Shown here piece by piece: positions 1 through 9,022 of a stretch of DNA of 64,000 bases. A model generated the notes under the pieces. The model searched no databases, was not told where the DNA came from, and saw only the letters and a program-made list of their open reading frames with translations. Location of the stretch: assembly GCA_947455195.1 (NCBI GenBank), contig CANGMI010000008.1:248001-312000 (forward strand), written 5' to 3'. How positions within the stretch are numbered: the first letter of the stretch is position 1; every line of letters starts with the position of its first letter. Source of the DNA: Pseudomonadota bacterium. GTDB lineage: Bacteria; Pseudomonadota; Gammaproteobacteria; Burkholderiales; SG8-39. A program made the position numbers and the translations under genes.

Positions 1-652
1 GGATGTCGGCCACGATGTTGAGCTTGGACCGCGGCGCCTGGTACTTGAAGCCGGCAACCACCGCGCGCATCAGTGCTGCATCGGAATACATCATGGCGAT
101 GCGTGCACCGGGCTTGCGCTCCTCGATGAACCGCGCGAGCGAGTAACCCCAGCCAGCCGCATCCGGCTCGATGCGGAACGTGTAGCGTGTGCCTGGCTTG
201 GTGAGTTGCGGAAAGGCAGCAACCGGTACCAGGTAGGGCAGTTTCTGCTGTTCGGCATAGCCGTAGATCGCGAGGGCCGTGTCCGAGTTCGTGGGACCGC
301 TCAGCGCGACCACCTTGTCGTTCACGTCAAGATTACGCGACGCGGCAACGGCCTGGGTGGGGCTGGTCTGATTGTCGACGATGACGAATTCAAGCGGCCG
401 CCCGAGAACCCCGCCGGCCTTGTTGATTTCCTCGCTCGCCATCTTGAGCCCGGCAACGCAACTGTTGCCGAAGAAGGTCCAGGGCCCCGTGAGTTCGGTG
501 TTGAACCCGATCTTGATGGGCGTGCCGGCCTGCGCCTGCGCCCCCGACGCGAAGAGCCCGGCACAGAGCCCGAGCGCCACGGCGGCCGTACCCGCATGCA
601 GTACCGAGGCCCATGGCGCAGCGGCAGGATTCGTTTCGATGTCGTGTTGCAT
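1..652 (-). CDS. ABC transporter substrate-binding protein, Leu/Ile/Val-binding type (partial, C-terminus outside window)
   Basis: Periplasmic receptor of an ABC importer of the branched-chain amino acid (HAAT/LivK) type. I read about 217 residues from an ATG at 652: an N-terminal stretch with a hydrophobic core and a likely signal cleavage after Ala-Gln-Ala (about residues 38-46), then the family's typical opening with an IKIGFNTELTGP-like strand, a conserved 'GG-VLGRPLE' turn, and the 'GPTNSDTALA' ligand-contact region. The gene runs off the left edge, so the second lobe is missing. These receptors bind amino acids, aromatic acids or other carboxylates, and the ligand cannot be told here. 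A Bug-type receptor lies directly upstream on the same strand. Confidence 0.85.
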   Translation of the reverse strand, partial: MQHDIETNPAAAPWASVLHAGTAAVALGLCAGLFASGAQAQAGTPIKIGFNTELTGPWTFFGNSCVAGLKMASEEINKAGGVLGRPLEFVIVDNQTSPTQAVAASRNLDVNDKVVALSGPTNSDTALAIYGYAEQQKLPYLVPVAAFPQLTKPGTRYTFRIEPDAAGWGYSLARFIEERKPGARIAMMYSDAALMRAVVAGFKYQAPRSKLNIVADI

Positions 653-698
653 GGTGTCTCAACTCCTTGTCGTTGTATTCAATCGAGCCCCGGCGTTC

Positions 699-720
699 CC
701 GACCCCTTCAGCGGGGTCGG
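699..720 (-). terminator. GC-rich hairpin between the two receptor genes
   Basis: A perfect 8-base-pair inverted repeat (CCGACCCC / GGGGTCGG, loop of 6) lies between the stop of the Bug receptor and the start of the ABC receptor. No T-run follows, so it may be a weak or Rho-assisted terminator or a transcript-stabilising hairpin. Confidence 0.4.
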
Positions 721-741
721 CCTGCCTGGCCGCCAGGCCGA

Positions 742-1758
742 TCAATCGGCCGAAATGCCCTTCTCGCGAATCAGCACACCCCAGCGCGCGGTCTCGGCAC
801 GTCGAAAGGCATCGAACTCCTGAGGGGTGCTCGGCGTGAGTTCGATGCCGATGTCGGCGAAACGGCGGCGAAAGGCAGGATCCGTGATGGCGCGGGCATA
901 GGCGGCATTGAGTCGGCCGATGATGTCTTCCGGTGTTCCAGCAGGCACCATGAGCCCCTGCCAGGCTTCGGCCCGGTAGTCGGCATACCCCAACTCGACC
1001 AGCGTCGTGACGCCCGGCAGCAGATCGAGGCGCTCGCGCGTGCTCACCGCAATGGCGCGCAGCTTGCCGGCTCGCACGAGCGGCAGTGCCGTGGGCAGAT
1101 CGATGAAGGCAGCATCCAGTTGACCTGCCAGCATGTCAGCTGCCAGTGGCGCTCCGCCTTTGTAGGGTACGTGGTTCATCTGGACGCCCGCCGTGCGCTC
1201 GAAGAGCGCCATCGCCAGATGGTGCGGACTGCCGATGCCGGCCGACCCGTAATTGAGCGCTCCGGGGCGCGATCGTGCCTTTTCCACCAGTTGCTGGACC
1301 GAAGTGACGTCGGAGCTGGCAGGCACGACGAGGCCCAGCAGGTGCCTCGCAGTGAGCGTCACGGGGGCAAGATCCTTCGCCGGATCGTAGGCAATGCGGC
1401 GATACAGGTTCGGATTCACCGAGTAGGTGCCGATATCGCCGATCAGCAAGGTGTAGCCATCCGGCGCGGCTTTGGCCACGAGTTCGGCACCAATCATCGT
1501 GCCAGCCCCCGGTCGGTTGTCGACCACGAAGGGCTGTCCGAGAATTTCGCTGAACTTCTCGGCCGCCATGCGCGCCCAGGCATCGGTACCACCGCCGGGC
1601 GGCATCGGGACGACGATCTTGACCGGGCGTACAGGCCAGGACGACTGGGCACGCGCGGCCTGCGGCGCTGCGATGCTCACGACCAGCAGACCCGCCAACG
1701 CCATCCATCCGATCGAGCACCGGCGTGCCGGCAACCTCAGGGGCATGCGCACAGACAT
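742..1758 (-). CDS. Tripartite tricarboxylate transporter substrate-binding protein (Bug/TctC family)
   Basis: Periplasmic receptor of the Bug family, 338 residues, the usual length. It has a signal peptide (about residues 1-38, ending AARAQ), the ligand-binding loop PPGGGTD at 53-59, and the family's 'NRPGAG' and 'PDGYTLL' motifs. The family binds carboxylates, aromatic acids or similar small molecules for TctAB-type carriers, but no TctA or TctB gene is visible here; orphan Bug receptors are common in Burkholderiales. A strong Shine-Dalgarno (GAGGAGGAGA) precedes the ATG. It lies 89 bases upstream of the ABC receptor on the same strand. Ligand unknown. Confidence 0.93.
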   Translation of the reverse strand: MSVRMPLRLPARRCSIGWMALAGLLVVSIAAPQAARAQSSWPVRPVKIVVPMPPGGGTDAWARMAAEKFSEILGQPFVVDNRPGAGTMIGAELVAKAAPDGYTLLIGDIGTYSVNPNLYRRIAYDPAKDLAPVTLTARHLLGLVVPASSDVTSVQQLVEKARSRPGALNYGSAGIGSPHHLAMALFERTAGVQMNHVPYKGGAPLAADMLAGQLDAAFIDLPTALPLVRAGKLRAIAVSTRERLDLLPGVTTLVELGYADYRAEAWQGLMVPAGTPEDIIGRLNAAYARAITDPAFRRRFADIGIELTPSTPQEFDAFRRAETARWGVLIREKGISAD

Positions 1759-1789
1759 GATCTCCTCCTCTTCTGCACCGATGGTACCG

Positions 1790-1825
1790 AATAAAAGAGG
1801 CTGGCGGAACGATCACGCCAGCCTC
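1790..1825 (-). terminator. Intrinsic terminator of the Sel1-repeat gene
   Basis: A perfect 10-bp stem (GAGGCTGGCG / CGCCAGCCTC, loop 9) lies just past the stop of the leftward Sel1-repeat gene. In that reading direction it is followed by TTTTAT, so it should end that transcript before the Bug receptor gene. Confidence 0.8.
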
Positions 1826-1855
1826 GATCGGGGCCCGTCGGTCAGTCCGCAACAA

Positions 1856-4030
1856 TCAGCGGTCGTCGATCACCACATGCAGCGCCTTCTTGGCCCGCGT
1901 GTCGTAGTCGCACAGCAGCTTCACCCGCTTGTAGGCGCCAAAGCCGTTCTGCATGCTCAGGTGGTTGGACACCATGGTCAGCACCCCCGGCGTCTCGACA
2001 TGAACCAGAAACTTGTCGAAATAGGTTCCGAGGAACCCGAGGTCGTCCCACTTGTAGCTGTACTTCGCCACCGACGAGACATGATCTTCGGCCGCGGTGC
2101 GGCACGCCGATGTGCCGACGATGCCCGCGATTTCAGACAGCCGTTCGGCATTGCGATCCAGATCATCGCGCTTCTTCTGCTCGGCCGCAGCGGCCTCGCT
2201 CTTCCTGCGCGCAACCTCTTCGGCCCGTCGTGCAGCCTCGTCGGCAGCCTGCTGCTTGCGCCGGGCAGCCTCTTCGGCCTGACTGCGTTCACGTGCAACT
2301 TGTGCGGCGGGCTTCTTCGCCCTCTTTCCCGCCGCTTCGTCCTCGGCGAACTGCACGATGGCGTCGACCGAGGCCAGTTCGCCCGGGTACTTGCCAGCTG
2401 CGGCCCGGCGTTGCGTATCCCTCAGTTCATCCGCCTGGGTCACTCCGACCGCAGCCAGCTTTCGCAGGTCGTCCGGACTGGCCTTGATGATGTCGGCAAA
2501 GGCCATCTGCGCAGCGCTGGCGAACCCGCGACTGCGGGCGGTGTACTCGGCCAGACCTGCCGGGGTCCAGTTGGTGTCGGCAACGACCTTGTGGGCAATC
2601 TTGTCACGGGTCAGTGCCGTACTCAGACGGTTCACCACATCGCCCGATGCAATGACCGACTGACACGCATTGGACTTCGCGGTGATGGCGTCAAAAAGTG
2701 CCTCTGGCGAGTCGAATTCGCGCGGCGCCACACCGCTGAAGGTGATGACCGGCTTTCGCTTCAACCAGAAGTCGGTCATTGCGGCGATCGTTTGCGCGCT
2801 CGCCGCATCCCCCTTCAAGGTACAGGCACTCACATTGGACGAGGCAGCATCGAGCGTGATGACAGCAAGGATCGGCTTGCCAGCCTCGACGGCTGCATTG
2901 AGAGCCCACTTGCTCAGCCGTTCTGCAAAGGTGTCGTTGAACTGCTGCGCGCTGCGATCACGCGCTTCGAGCACCGACTCTTGCACCAGGCTCATGAAGT
3001 CGACACGGGCCACCTGAGCGGTGTCCCGATTGTCGCCCGCCAGGGTCAGCGTGATGGCCGGCGACAGCTGCGAATTCAGACCACGCGTTGCCACGAGCAG
3101 GGGTGCCGAACGGATACAGGCCGAATCCATCACCAGCCGAACGCCAGCCGCACGAATGCCGCCCTCGGCAACCGCTTTCGGGAGGCGCTGCCTCACTCGG
3201 ACATCGAACCCGGGCAGCACGGCGCCAGCGGGCGCAAGCACCTCGCGATAGAAGTTGTCAGGCCAGCAAAGCGCGATCGGCTGCCCGGCTGGTACATCGC
3301 GCATCACGAGTTTGCCCTCGAGATTTCGGCGTACATCGGGCGAGTACGGGTTGAGGTAGATCGCCAGGTCCCACTTCTGGGCGTCAGCGTACTTCTTCAC
3401 GGTATCCAGACCAGCCTGTGCCCGGCGGGCGACCGTATCGACGGGCGAGCGCGCCAGTTCAGTGAAGGTGTCGATGGCCTTCTGCGGATCGCGCACCCCA
3501 CCTTCGCCATAAAAGGCCATTTCGGCCAATCCAAGGCGGGCCTGGTCGGTTGTCGACGCGGCGTAGAGTTCGCGCGCTTTCGCGAGATCGCGGACAACCA
3601 GTCGGCCATCCCGGTAAAGGTTGCCCAGGTTGGCCCGTGCTGCGACATTGCCGCCCGCAGCCGACTTGCCCAGGTAGCCGATCACCATCTCGGCGTTGGG
3701 CTCGGCGTTATTGCCGAAAAAGTGCTCCATGCCGAGCAACGACTGCGCACCTGCACTGCCGGCATCAGCAGCGCGCTTCACGTAGGTCATGGCCCTCTTC
3801 GGATCGCGCTCGGGGTTCTTCGCATTGAGAAGCGAGCGGCCGATCATCTCCATGCAAGGCACGTCATCCGCATCGGCGCTCGCCTGGCAGGCCTCCTTGA
3901 CGGCTGCAAAGTTGCCCTCGGCAAGCGCGGCCGCGGCACGCGCCGCCGACTCGGCATCGGCGCGCACCAGGGCCGGAGAGAGCGCCAGAGCGAGCAACGC
4001 AGCCCGCAACGAAAGACATTTGAACGACAT
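1856..4030 (-). CDS. Exported protein with Sel1-like repeats and a C-terminal coiled coil
   Basis: Unrecognised exported protein of 724 residues. I start at the ATG at 4030 because it gives a clear signal peptide (about residues 1-24, ending LVRA) and has GGGAG upstream; the frame stays open further 5'. Residues about 30-190 hold alpha-helical Sel1/TPR-type repeats with Asp-Pro, Ala-Ala-Asp-Ala-Gly and LG turns. The centre has no motif I recognise. Residues about 570-632 form an Ala/Glu/Arg/Lys-rich coiled coil, then a 90-residue globular tail. Sel1 repeats mediate protein contacts. It stands alone, with a terminator downstream and a divergent VOC gene upstream, so context gives no function. 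Confidence 0.75.
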   Translation of the reverse strand: MSFKCLSLRAALLALALSPALVRADAESAARAAAALAEGNFAAVKEACQASADADDVPCMEMIGRSLLNAKNPERDPKRAMTYVKRAADAGSAGAQSLLGMEHFFGNNAEPNAEMVIGYLGKSAAGGNVAARANLGNLYRDGRLVVRDLAKARELYAASTTDQARLGLAEMAFYGEGGVRDPQKAIDTFTELARSPVDTVARRAQAGLDTVKKYADAQKWDLAIYLNPYSPDVRRNLEGKLVMRDVPAGQPIALCWPDNFYREVLAPAGAVLPGFDVRVRQRLPKAVAEGGIRAAGVRLVMDSACIRSAPLLVATRGLNSQLSPAITLTLAGDNRDTAQVARVDFMSLVQESVLEARDRSAQQFNDTFAERLSKWALNAAVEAGKPILAVITLDAASSNVSACTLKGDAASAQTIAAMTDFWLKRKPVITFSGVAPREFDSPEALFDAITAKSNACQSVIASGDVVNRLSTALTRDKIAHKVVADTNWTPAGLAEYTARSRGFASAAQMAFADIIKASPDDLRKLAAVGVTQADELRDTQRRAAAGKYPGELASVDAIVQFAEDEAAGKRAKKPAAQVARERSQAEEAARRKQQAADEAARRAEEVARRKSEAAAAEQKKRDDLDRNAERLSEIAGIVGTSACRTAAEDHVSSVAKYSYKWDDLGFLGTYFDKFLVHVETPGVLTMVSNHLSMQNGFGAYKRVKLLCDYDTRAKKALHVVIDDR

Positions 4031-4294
4031 CAGGAACTCCCGAGGCGAAGGAAGAGGGACTGCTGCACGGCGCGCCTGGACGAGCAGCGAATACGTCAGA
4101 AGGTCGGCCGACGACGGCACAAGATGCGCGTCCGCCCCGCGCGGCCGGTATTGTAATGAGGCACCGGAGAGGCGTATCGTGCATGTGTGATGAATGTTGG
4201 CTTTTGCATCCGATCAGCATCAGCACTGCGGTCGCCGGCTGGCGGTGCCCCCTGCGACCCCCGACGCGGCACCTTCGAGGAGACACACTCTGTC

Positions 4295-4774
4295 ATGGCC
4301 AGACTCCGCCATATCGCTCTCTGCGTGAAGGACATCGACGCATCCGCAGACTTCTACGAGAAGGCCTTCGGTCTCCAGCGCTCGGCCAAGTCCGAAGGCC
4401 CGACGGCCTTCCGCTGCTTTCTCAGTGATGGCGTGGTGAATCTCGCTCTGCTCCAGTACAAGGGCGAAACCGGCTCCGGTCTCAAGGAAGCCACCGGCTT
4501 CACCGGCATTCATCACTTCGGGTTCCAGTGCGACGACTTCGACGCCCAGCAGGCGCGCATCGAAGCCGCTGGCGGAACGTTCTTCTTCGATCTCGGCAAA
4601 CCCGAGGATGACGATTTCGAGCGCAAGTTCCGCGATCCCAACGGCATCATCTTCGACCTCAACTGGAAGGGATGGGCGATGACCGAGAGCAAGGTGACGC
4701 CTGTGCGCGAATCCGGTGCGGATGAACGCAGCGCATCAAGCCCCGTCATACAGGAGACGACCGGGCGCGAGTGA
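4295..4774 (+). CDS. VOC (glyoxalase/bleomycin-resistance fold) family protein
   Basis: A single-module vicinal oxygen chelate protein of 159 residues from the ATG at 4295; longer starts would add a low-complexity tail. It opens with the typical 'RLRHIALCVKD' strand, has IHHFGFQCDD in the second half, and 'DPNGIIFDL' at the C-terminal metal-ligand position. Likely metal ligands are the His of RHIA, the His of HHFG and a late acidic residue. The family includes lyases, dioxygenases and isomerases, so substrate is open. It ends just upstream of the exported ThDP enzyme and the cytochrome c on the same strand and may be co-transcribed with them. Confidence 0.8.
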   Translation: MARLRHIALCVKDIDASADFYEKAFGLQRSAKSEGPTAFRCFLSDGVVNLALLQYKGETGSGLKEATGFTGIHHFGFQCDDFDAQQARIEAAGGTFFFDLGKPEDDDFERKFRDPNGIIFDLNWKGWAMTESKVTPVRESGADERSASSPVIQETTGRE

Positions 4775-4890
4775 GAGACGCGCCCCCGCAGGGGGCGCGA
4801 CACGCCATGAACCAGCACGGACCGCCGGCGCCCCCCGCCGGCAATCGACTCGAAAGCCGTAGAGACCCACCTAGAGCCAGGGAGAGGACG

Positions 4891-6885
4891 ATGTCAGAGA
4901 ACAAGAAAGCACCACGGTCGGAAGAGCCCAAGGCAAGCCGACGCCAGTTCATGGGCAGCGTGATCGCCGCCAGTGCCGCCGGCGCCGCCAGCGCAGTCGC
5001 ACCGGGGTCTGCCAGTGCTGCCGATGCACCCGCAGCCGGATCGGGACGCGCCACTTCGGCCTTGCCGCCCAACGGACATCAGATTGCAGCCGAAACGCAA
5101 TCGCCCCCACACCTGCCGCGCCTCGGCGGCCGGGCGGGCTCTGACTTCATGGTCGACGTCATCAAGACCCTGAACATCAAGTACCTCCCGTCCAACTGCG
5201 CATCGAGCTTTCGCGCCATCCACGAATCGCTGATCAACTATGGCGAAAACCGGATGCCGGAATACCTGACCTGCATGCACGAAGAGTCGGCGGTGGGCAT
5301 GGCCCATGGCTACTTCAAGGCCTCGGGCAAGCCCCTGCTGACGCTCTGTCACGGCACTGTCGGTCTGCAACACGCCACGATGGCGGTCTACAACGCCTGG
5401 TGCGACCGCGTGCCGCTCATGATTGTCGGCGGCAATGACCTCGACGCCGCCTACCGACCGCCGGGCGTGCCGACCTACCACTCGGCGCAGGACATCAACG
5501 CGATCGTGCGCGATTACACGAAGTGGGATGACACACCGGTATCGCTGCAACACTTTGCGCAGTCGTTCGTACGGGCCTACAAGATCGCCATGACGCCACC
5601 CTACGGACCGGTGGCGATCTCGCTCGACGCAGGCCTGCAGCAGGAACCGATGGAGGAAAGCCACAGCCAGAAACTCTACATTCCGCGCTACACCCCCACC
5701 TCGCCGCCCCAGGGCGACTCGGGTGCGGTAAAGGAAGCCGCCCGCTTGCTGGCGATGGCCGAAAACCCGGTCATCGTGGCTGATCGGGCCGCGCGCACGC
5801 CGGCAGGCGTCGGACTGCTGGTGGAACTGGCAGAACTGCTTCAGGCCCGGGTGGTCGATCAGGGCAACCGCATGAACTTCCCCAACACCCACCACCTGTG
5901 GAGCATGCAGTCGGTGGTTGCCGGCGCCGATGTGGTGCTGGGGCTGGAACTGTCCGACTTCTGGGCGACCGTCAACCAGTTCACCGATAACGGGGTACAC
6001 GGCATCGGACAGAACAGCTCGCGCATGAAGGCCGGCGCAAAGCTCATCAGCATCAATTCCTCCGAACTCATTACCAAGGCCAACTACCAGGACTTCCAGC
6101 GCCTTCAGGAAATCGATGTGCAGATGGCCGCGGACGCCGAAACTACCCTGCCCTCGCTCATCGAGGCGGTCAAGGCGGCGATTCCCCAGAGCCGCAAGGA
6201 CATCATCGCGCGGCGCGGCGAGGCGGCCCGCAAGGCCTGGACCGAACTGCGTGCACGCACCCTGCAGGAGGCGGCCCTCGCCTGGGATGCAAGCCCGATC
6301 AGCACTGCGCGCCTGTGCATGGAAACCTACGCCCAGATCAAGAACATGGACTGGTCGCTGGTCGCCTCGGAGGGCAACGTCAGCAACTGGCCACAGCGCC
6401 TCTGGGCCATGGAAAAGCACCACCACAATCTGGGCCGCTCGGGTGGTTATGGCGTGGGTTACGGTGCCCCGGCTTCCGTCGGTGCGGCCCTGGCCAACCG
6501 CGATCTGGGACGCTTCTCGGTGAGCATCCAGTCCGATGGCGACCTGATGTTTGCCCCGGGCGTGCTGTGGACAGCAGCAAAGCACAAGATTCCGCTGCTC
6601 GCGGTCATGCACAACAACCGCGGTTACCACCAGGAAGTCATGCACCTGCAACGCCTCTCGAACTTCCGCGACCGCATACCCCGAACCGACGGCGACCTCG
6701 GCCCCGTCGGCACGAGCATCATGAACCCGGATATCGAGTACCACAAACTCGCCGAGTCGATGGGCTGGTGGGCCAAGGGCCCAATCAAGGATCCGGCTCA
6801 ACTGGGTCCGGCCCTCAAGGAGGCCATCGCCGTGGTGAAATCCGGCCAACCGGCCCTGCTCAACGTCTGGACACAGCCGCGATAA
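4891..6885 (+). CDS. Tat-exported thiamine-diphosphate-dependent enzyme (acetolactate synthase-like fold)
   Basis: A 664-residue ThDP enzyme with the three-domain layout of acetolactate synthase and pyruvate oxidase. The ATG at 4891 has GGGAGAGG upstream and gives a twin-arginine signal: SRRQFMG at 16-22, then a hydrophobic Ala-rich stretch and an ASAAD cleavage region near 46. The PYR-domain catalytic Glu appears as His130-Glu131-Glu132 followed by AVGMAHGY. The ThDP/Mg motif is Asp549-Gly-Asp through HNN near residue 573. Export by Tat suggests a folded, cofactor-loaded enzyme acting in the periplasm. The cytochrome c gene 13 bases downstream is a plausible electron acceptor. Substrate unknown; sulfo-, oxo- or hydroxy-acid decarboxylation are options. 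Confidence 0.85.
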   Translation: MSENKKAPRSEEPKASRRQFMGSVIAASAAGAASAVAPGSASAADAPAAGSGRATSALPPNGHQIAAETQSPPHLPRLGGRAGSDFMVDVIKTLNIKYLPSNCASSFRAIHESLINYGENRMPEYLTCMHEESAVGMAHGYFKASGKPLLTLCHGTVGLQHATMAVYNAWCDRVPLMIVGGNDLDAAYRPPGVPTYHSAQDINAIVRDYTKWDDTPVSLQHFAQSFVRAYKIAMTPPYGPVAISLDAGLQQEPMEESHSQKLYIPRYTPTSPPQGDSGAVKEAARLLAMAENPVIVADRAARTPAGVGLLVELAELLQARVVDQGNRMNFPNTHHLWSMQSVVAGADVVLGLELSDFWATVNQFTDNGVHGIGQNSSRMKAGAKLISINSSELITKANYQDFQRLQEIDVQMAADAETTLPSLIEAVKAAIPQSRKDIIARRGEAARKAWTELRARTLQEAALAWDASPISTARLCMETYAQIKNMDWSLVASEGNVSNWPQRLWAMEKHHHNLGRSGGYGVGYGAPASVGAALANRDLGRFSVSIQSDGDLMFAPGVLWTAAKHKIPLLAVMHNNRGYHQEVMHLQRLSNFRDRIPRTDGDLGPVGTSIMNPDIEYHKLAESMGWWAKGPIKDPAQLGPALKEAIAVVKSGQPALLNVWTQPR

Positions 6886-6898
6886 GGGGAACGACATC

Positions 6899-7300
6899 AT
6901 GATCCGAAACCATCAAGATCGGCACTCGGTGCGGACCAGTGCCACCAACGGTACCCGCAGGGCAGGCCTCGCCTGCCTGGTCGCACTGAGTTGCCTCACA
7001 TCCCTTGGCGCCACCAGCGCGCTCGCCCAATCGGCGGAGAAGGGCCGCGAGACCTTCATGGCGAAGGGCTGCTGGGGCTGCCACGGCACGGTAGGCCAGG
7101 GCGGCATTCATGGCCTGAAACTCGCCCCCGACCCCAAGCCGCTGGCCTACTACGAGGCCTTCGTGCGCAACACGCTGGGCATCATGCCGCCTTACAGCGA
7201 ACGGGTTCTCTCGAAAGCGGAGATGGCCGAGATTCACGCCTACCTGCGGTCGATTCCGAAAGCTGCCGACTACCGCACGATTCCGCTGCTGAACCCCTAG
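6899..7300 (+). CDS. Periplasmic c-type cytochrome (class I-like, single haem)
   Basis: A 133-residue protein with an N-terminal signal (hydrophobic core at about 22-42, cleavage after ALA) and one haem-binding motif, Cys58-Trp-Gly-Cys61-His62. Met96 in GIMPPYSE is the likely sixth haem ligand, with the usual C-terminal helix 'EMAEIHAYLRSIP'. It would carry single electrons in the periplasm. It follows the Tat-exported ThDP enzyme by 13 bases with its own GGGGAA ribosome site, which strongly suggests a functional pair. The cytochrome may take electrons from the ThDP enzyme's reaction; that link is inference. Confidence 0.92.
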   Translation: MIRNHQDRHSVRTSATNGTRRAGLACLVALSCLTSLGATSALAQSAEKGRETFMAKGCWGCHGTVGQGGIHGLKLAPDPKPLAYYEAFVRNTLGIMPPYSERVLSKAEMAEIHAYLRSIPKAADYRTIPLLNP

Positions 7301-7330
7301 CGCGCCGTACAACCGGCGACAGTCGTGACC

Positions 7331-7362
7331 GAAGCCCCGCCCGATGCGGGGCTTCGTCCTTT
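7331..7362. terminator. Bidirectional intrinsic terminator between convergent genes
   Basis: A perfect 10-bp stem (GAAGCCCCGC / GCGGGGCTTC, loop CCGAT) lies between the cytochrome c stop and the stop of the leftward hydrolase gene. A short T-rich stretch (TCCTTT) follows on the + strand. Confidence 0.8.
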
Positions 7363-7367
7363 CCGGG

Positions 7368-9002
7368 TCAGGCAACGAGCGGAAAGGTCACCGCAATGAA
7401 CCATGCGAAGACCACGGCATTCGCCACAGCGGCCATCGCTGGCTGGCTGGTGGCACGCGCAAGCCAGCGACTGTAAAGCCCGTGGATCACGAACAGTATC
7501 AGGATGAGCGGCACGATGATCATCAGGAAGAAGAGCCGCTGCGGGTCGAGGGCAATGGCCACGACGAGTGACCCGAGAAAAGCCACCTTGCTGGCCAGGT
7601 AGGCGCCGCGCGGCGCGCCACGCCGTCGGGTGAGCCACTCATCGGCGAGAAACCAGGGCAAGGTACCGGCCAGCAGCGCGAGCACCAACGGTAGTCGGGC
7701 CGGCTCAGGCCACAGGTTGAAGGCATATCGATCCAGTGGCAGACCGAGCGCGAGCAGCGCATACGCACACACCAGCAGGAGGCAGGCCGCACGCCGAACG
7801 AAGAGTCCCTTCGCGAGCGAACTTGCGAGCGTTGGCCTCTGAAGACGGCCGGCCAGTGCAAGGCCAAGGGCCGTCAGCGCGCCGTACAGGGCAAAGTGCA
7901 TCATCAGGTAGTCGCCCAGCAGAATCGGCAGGAAGTTCGTTGGAATCGGCCGCAGGATCATTGGGGTGAGTATCGCTGGCGCCACCACCGGGACCAGTAC
8001 ACCGCCCCAACCGAACCAGCGCTGAGGTAGCAGTCGGTCATGAACCGACGGGTGGTCTGCACCTGCGAAAGAACCGAGGCGAGACAGGCCAAGGGACAAT
8101 GGCCAGGCCAGCAGGACCACCCCGACAACGAGCAAACCGAGCCAGAGACCGCGCTCATCGATGACGGCGGCGGTCACGGCGGAACGGTCGAAAGCCTGAT
8201 TCAACCAGTCGAGGGTTGCCGCAAGCGTGGCTGCACTGTACAGGACGCCAATATGCTCGACGCCGGGCGCCAGCATGGCACGCCGCGCCGTGCCCCGACT
8301 GAAGTCGCCATACGTCGTCGAAAACGCACTTGAAGCCGATGCCGCGTCGGCCCGCCCTGCTGCCAGAACGCGCAGGGCTTCGGCCGCCATGACCTGAGGC
8401 TCGAGGGCGCCATTGATCACCAGCAGATTGCGCGGGCTGTCAGCGGGTGTCTGCGCCTGGATGCTGGGCGCAAAGAGGGAGAGTGCCACGGTAGCCTCGA
8501 CCTCCGGATGCGCCTGTGCATGACGAACCACGATATCCGACGCCATCGAATGTCCGATGAGGGCGTATCGACCGCGCGGCCCGGCGCGCTGGACCGCATG
8601 ACGCCCCATCGCCTCCATGGATGCGAGCAGCGTACGCAGGCTTGCATCGGCGTCTGCCAGCCCGCCACGCATCGGCGCCACATTGCGCCCATGGCCCGGG
8701 AAATCGAAGGTGATGACGGTGAAGCCGCCGTGGGCCAGTGTCGTGGCAAGCGGGTGCATCAACTGCTGGGAGCCGGCAAATCCGTGCGCAATGAGCACCA
8801 CCGGGGCCTCGCTGTCGGCAGCGAGCCGATGGCCCGACTGCGCGCGGAACACGGTGACGGGCGTGGCATCGATCTGCAACGCCTCGATATCCAGGCCGGA
8901 TGCAGCGCGCTCAAGGTGCGTGAGCGAGCCAATGATCAAAAGCACGGCGAGCGCGGCCGCGAGCAAGGCACGCCCGTGAAATCGTTCGGTATGATTGGAC
9001 AC
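7368..9002 (-). CDS. Alpha/beta-hydrolase fused to a multi-pass membrane domain
   Basis: A 544-residue protein starting at GTG 9002, chosen because it leaves a 20-base gap to the divergent bchC; an ATG at 9062 would overlap it. One transmembrane segment near the N-terminus is followed by an alpha/beta-hydrolase domain: oxyanion region AHGFAG (about 72-77), strand 'TFDFPGHG', and the nucleophile elbow GHSMA with Ser at about 152. After about residue 285 come seven or so hydrophobic segments to the C-terminus. The hydrolase domain probably faces the periplasm. Catalytic Asp and His are not certain. Substrate unknown; a lipid or ester close to the membrane is plausible. Confidence 0.75.
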   Translation of the reverse strand: MSNHTERFHGRALLAAALAVLLIIGSLTHLERAASGLDIEALQIDATPVTVFRAQSGHRLAADSEAPVVLIAHGFAGSQQLMHPLATTLAHGGFTVITFDFPGHGRNVAPMRGGLADADASLRTLLASMEAMGRHAVQRAGPRGRYALIGHSMASDIVVRHAQAHPEVEATVALSLFAPSIQAQTPADSPRNLLVINGALEPQVMAAEALRVLAAGRADAASASSAFSTTYGDFSRGTARRAMLAPGVEHIGVLYSAATLAATLDWLNQAFDRSAVTAAVIDERGLWLGLLVVGVVLLAWPLSLGLSRLGSFAGADHPSVHDRLLPQRWFGWGGVLVPVVAPAILTPMILRPIPTNFLPILLGDYLMMHFALYGALTALGLALAGRLQRPTLASSLAKGLFVRRAACLLLVCAYALLALGLPLDRYAFNLWPEPARLPLVLALLAGTLPWFLADEWLTRRRGAPRGAYLASKVAFLGSLVVAIALDPQRLFFLMIIVPLILILFVIHGLYSRWLARATSQPAMAAVANAVVFAWFIAVTFPLVA

Positions 9003-9022
9003 GATCAGGAGACACCCTTGCG

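Noticed and set aside
1472-4156. Very long open frame on the + strand across the Bug receptor and Sel1 gene
   Set aside because: It is antisense to two well-supported minus-strand genes, has no family motif, and high-GC third positions keep such frames open.
4894-6900. 668-codon open frame opposite the ThDP enzyme
   Set aside because: Composition-driven shadow; the + strand frame has the Tat, ThDP and Glu motifs.
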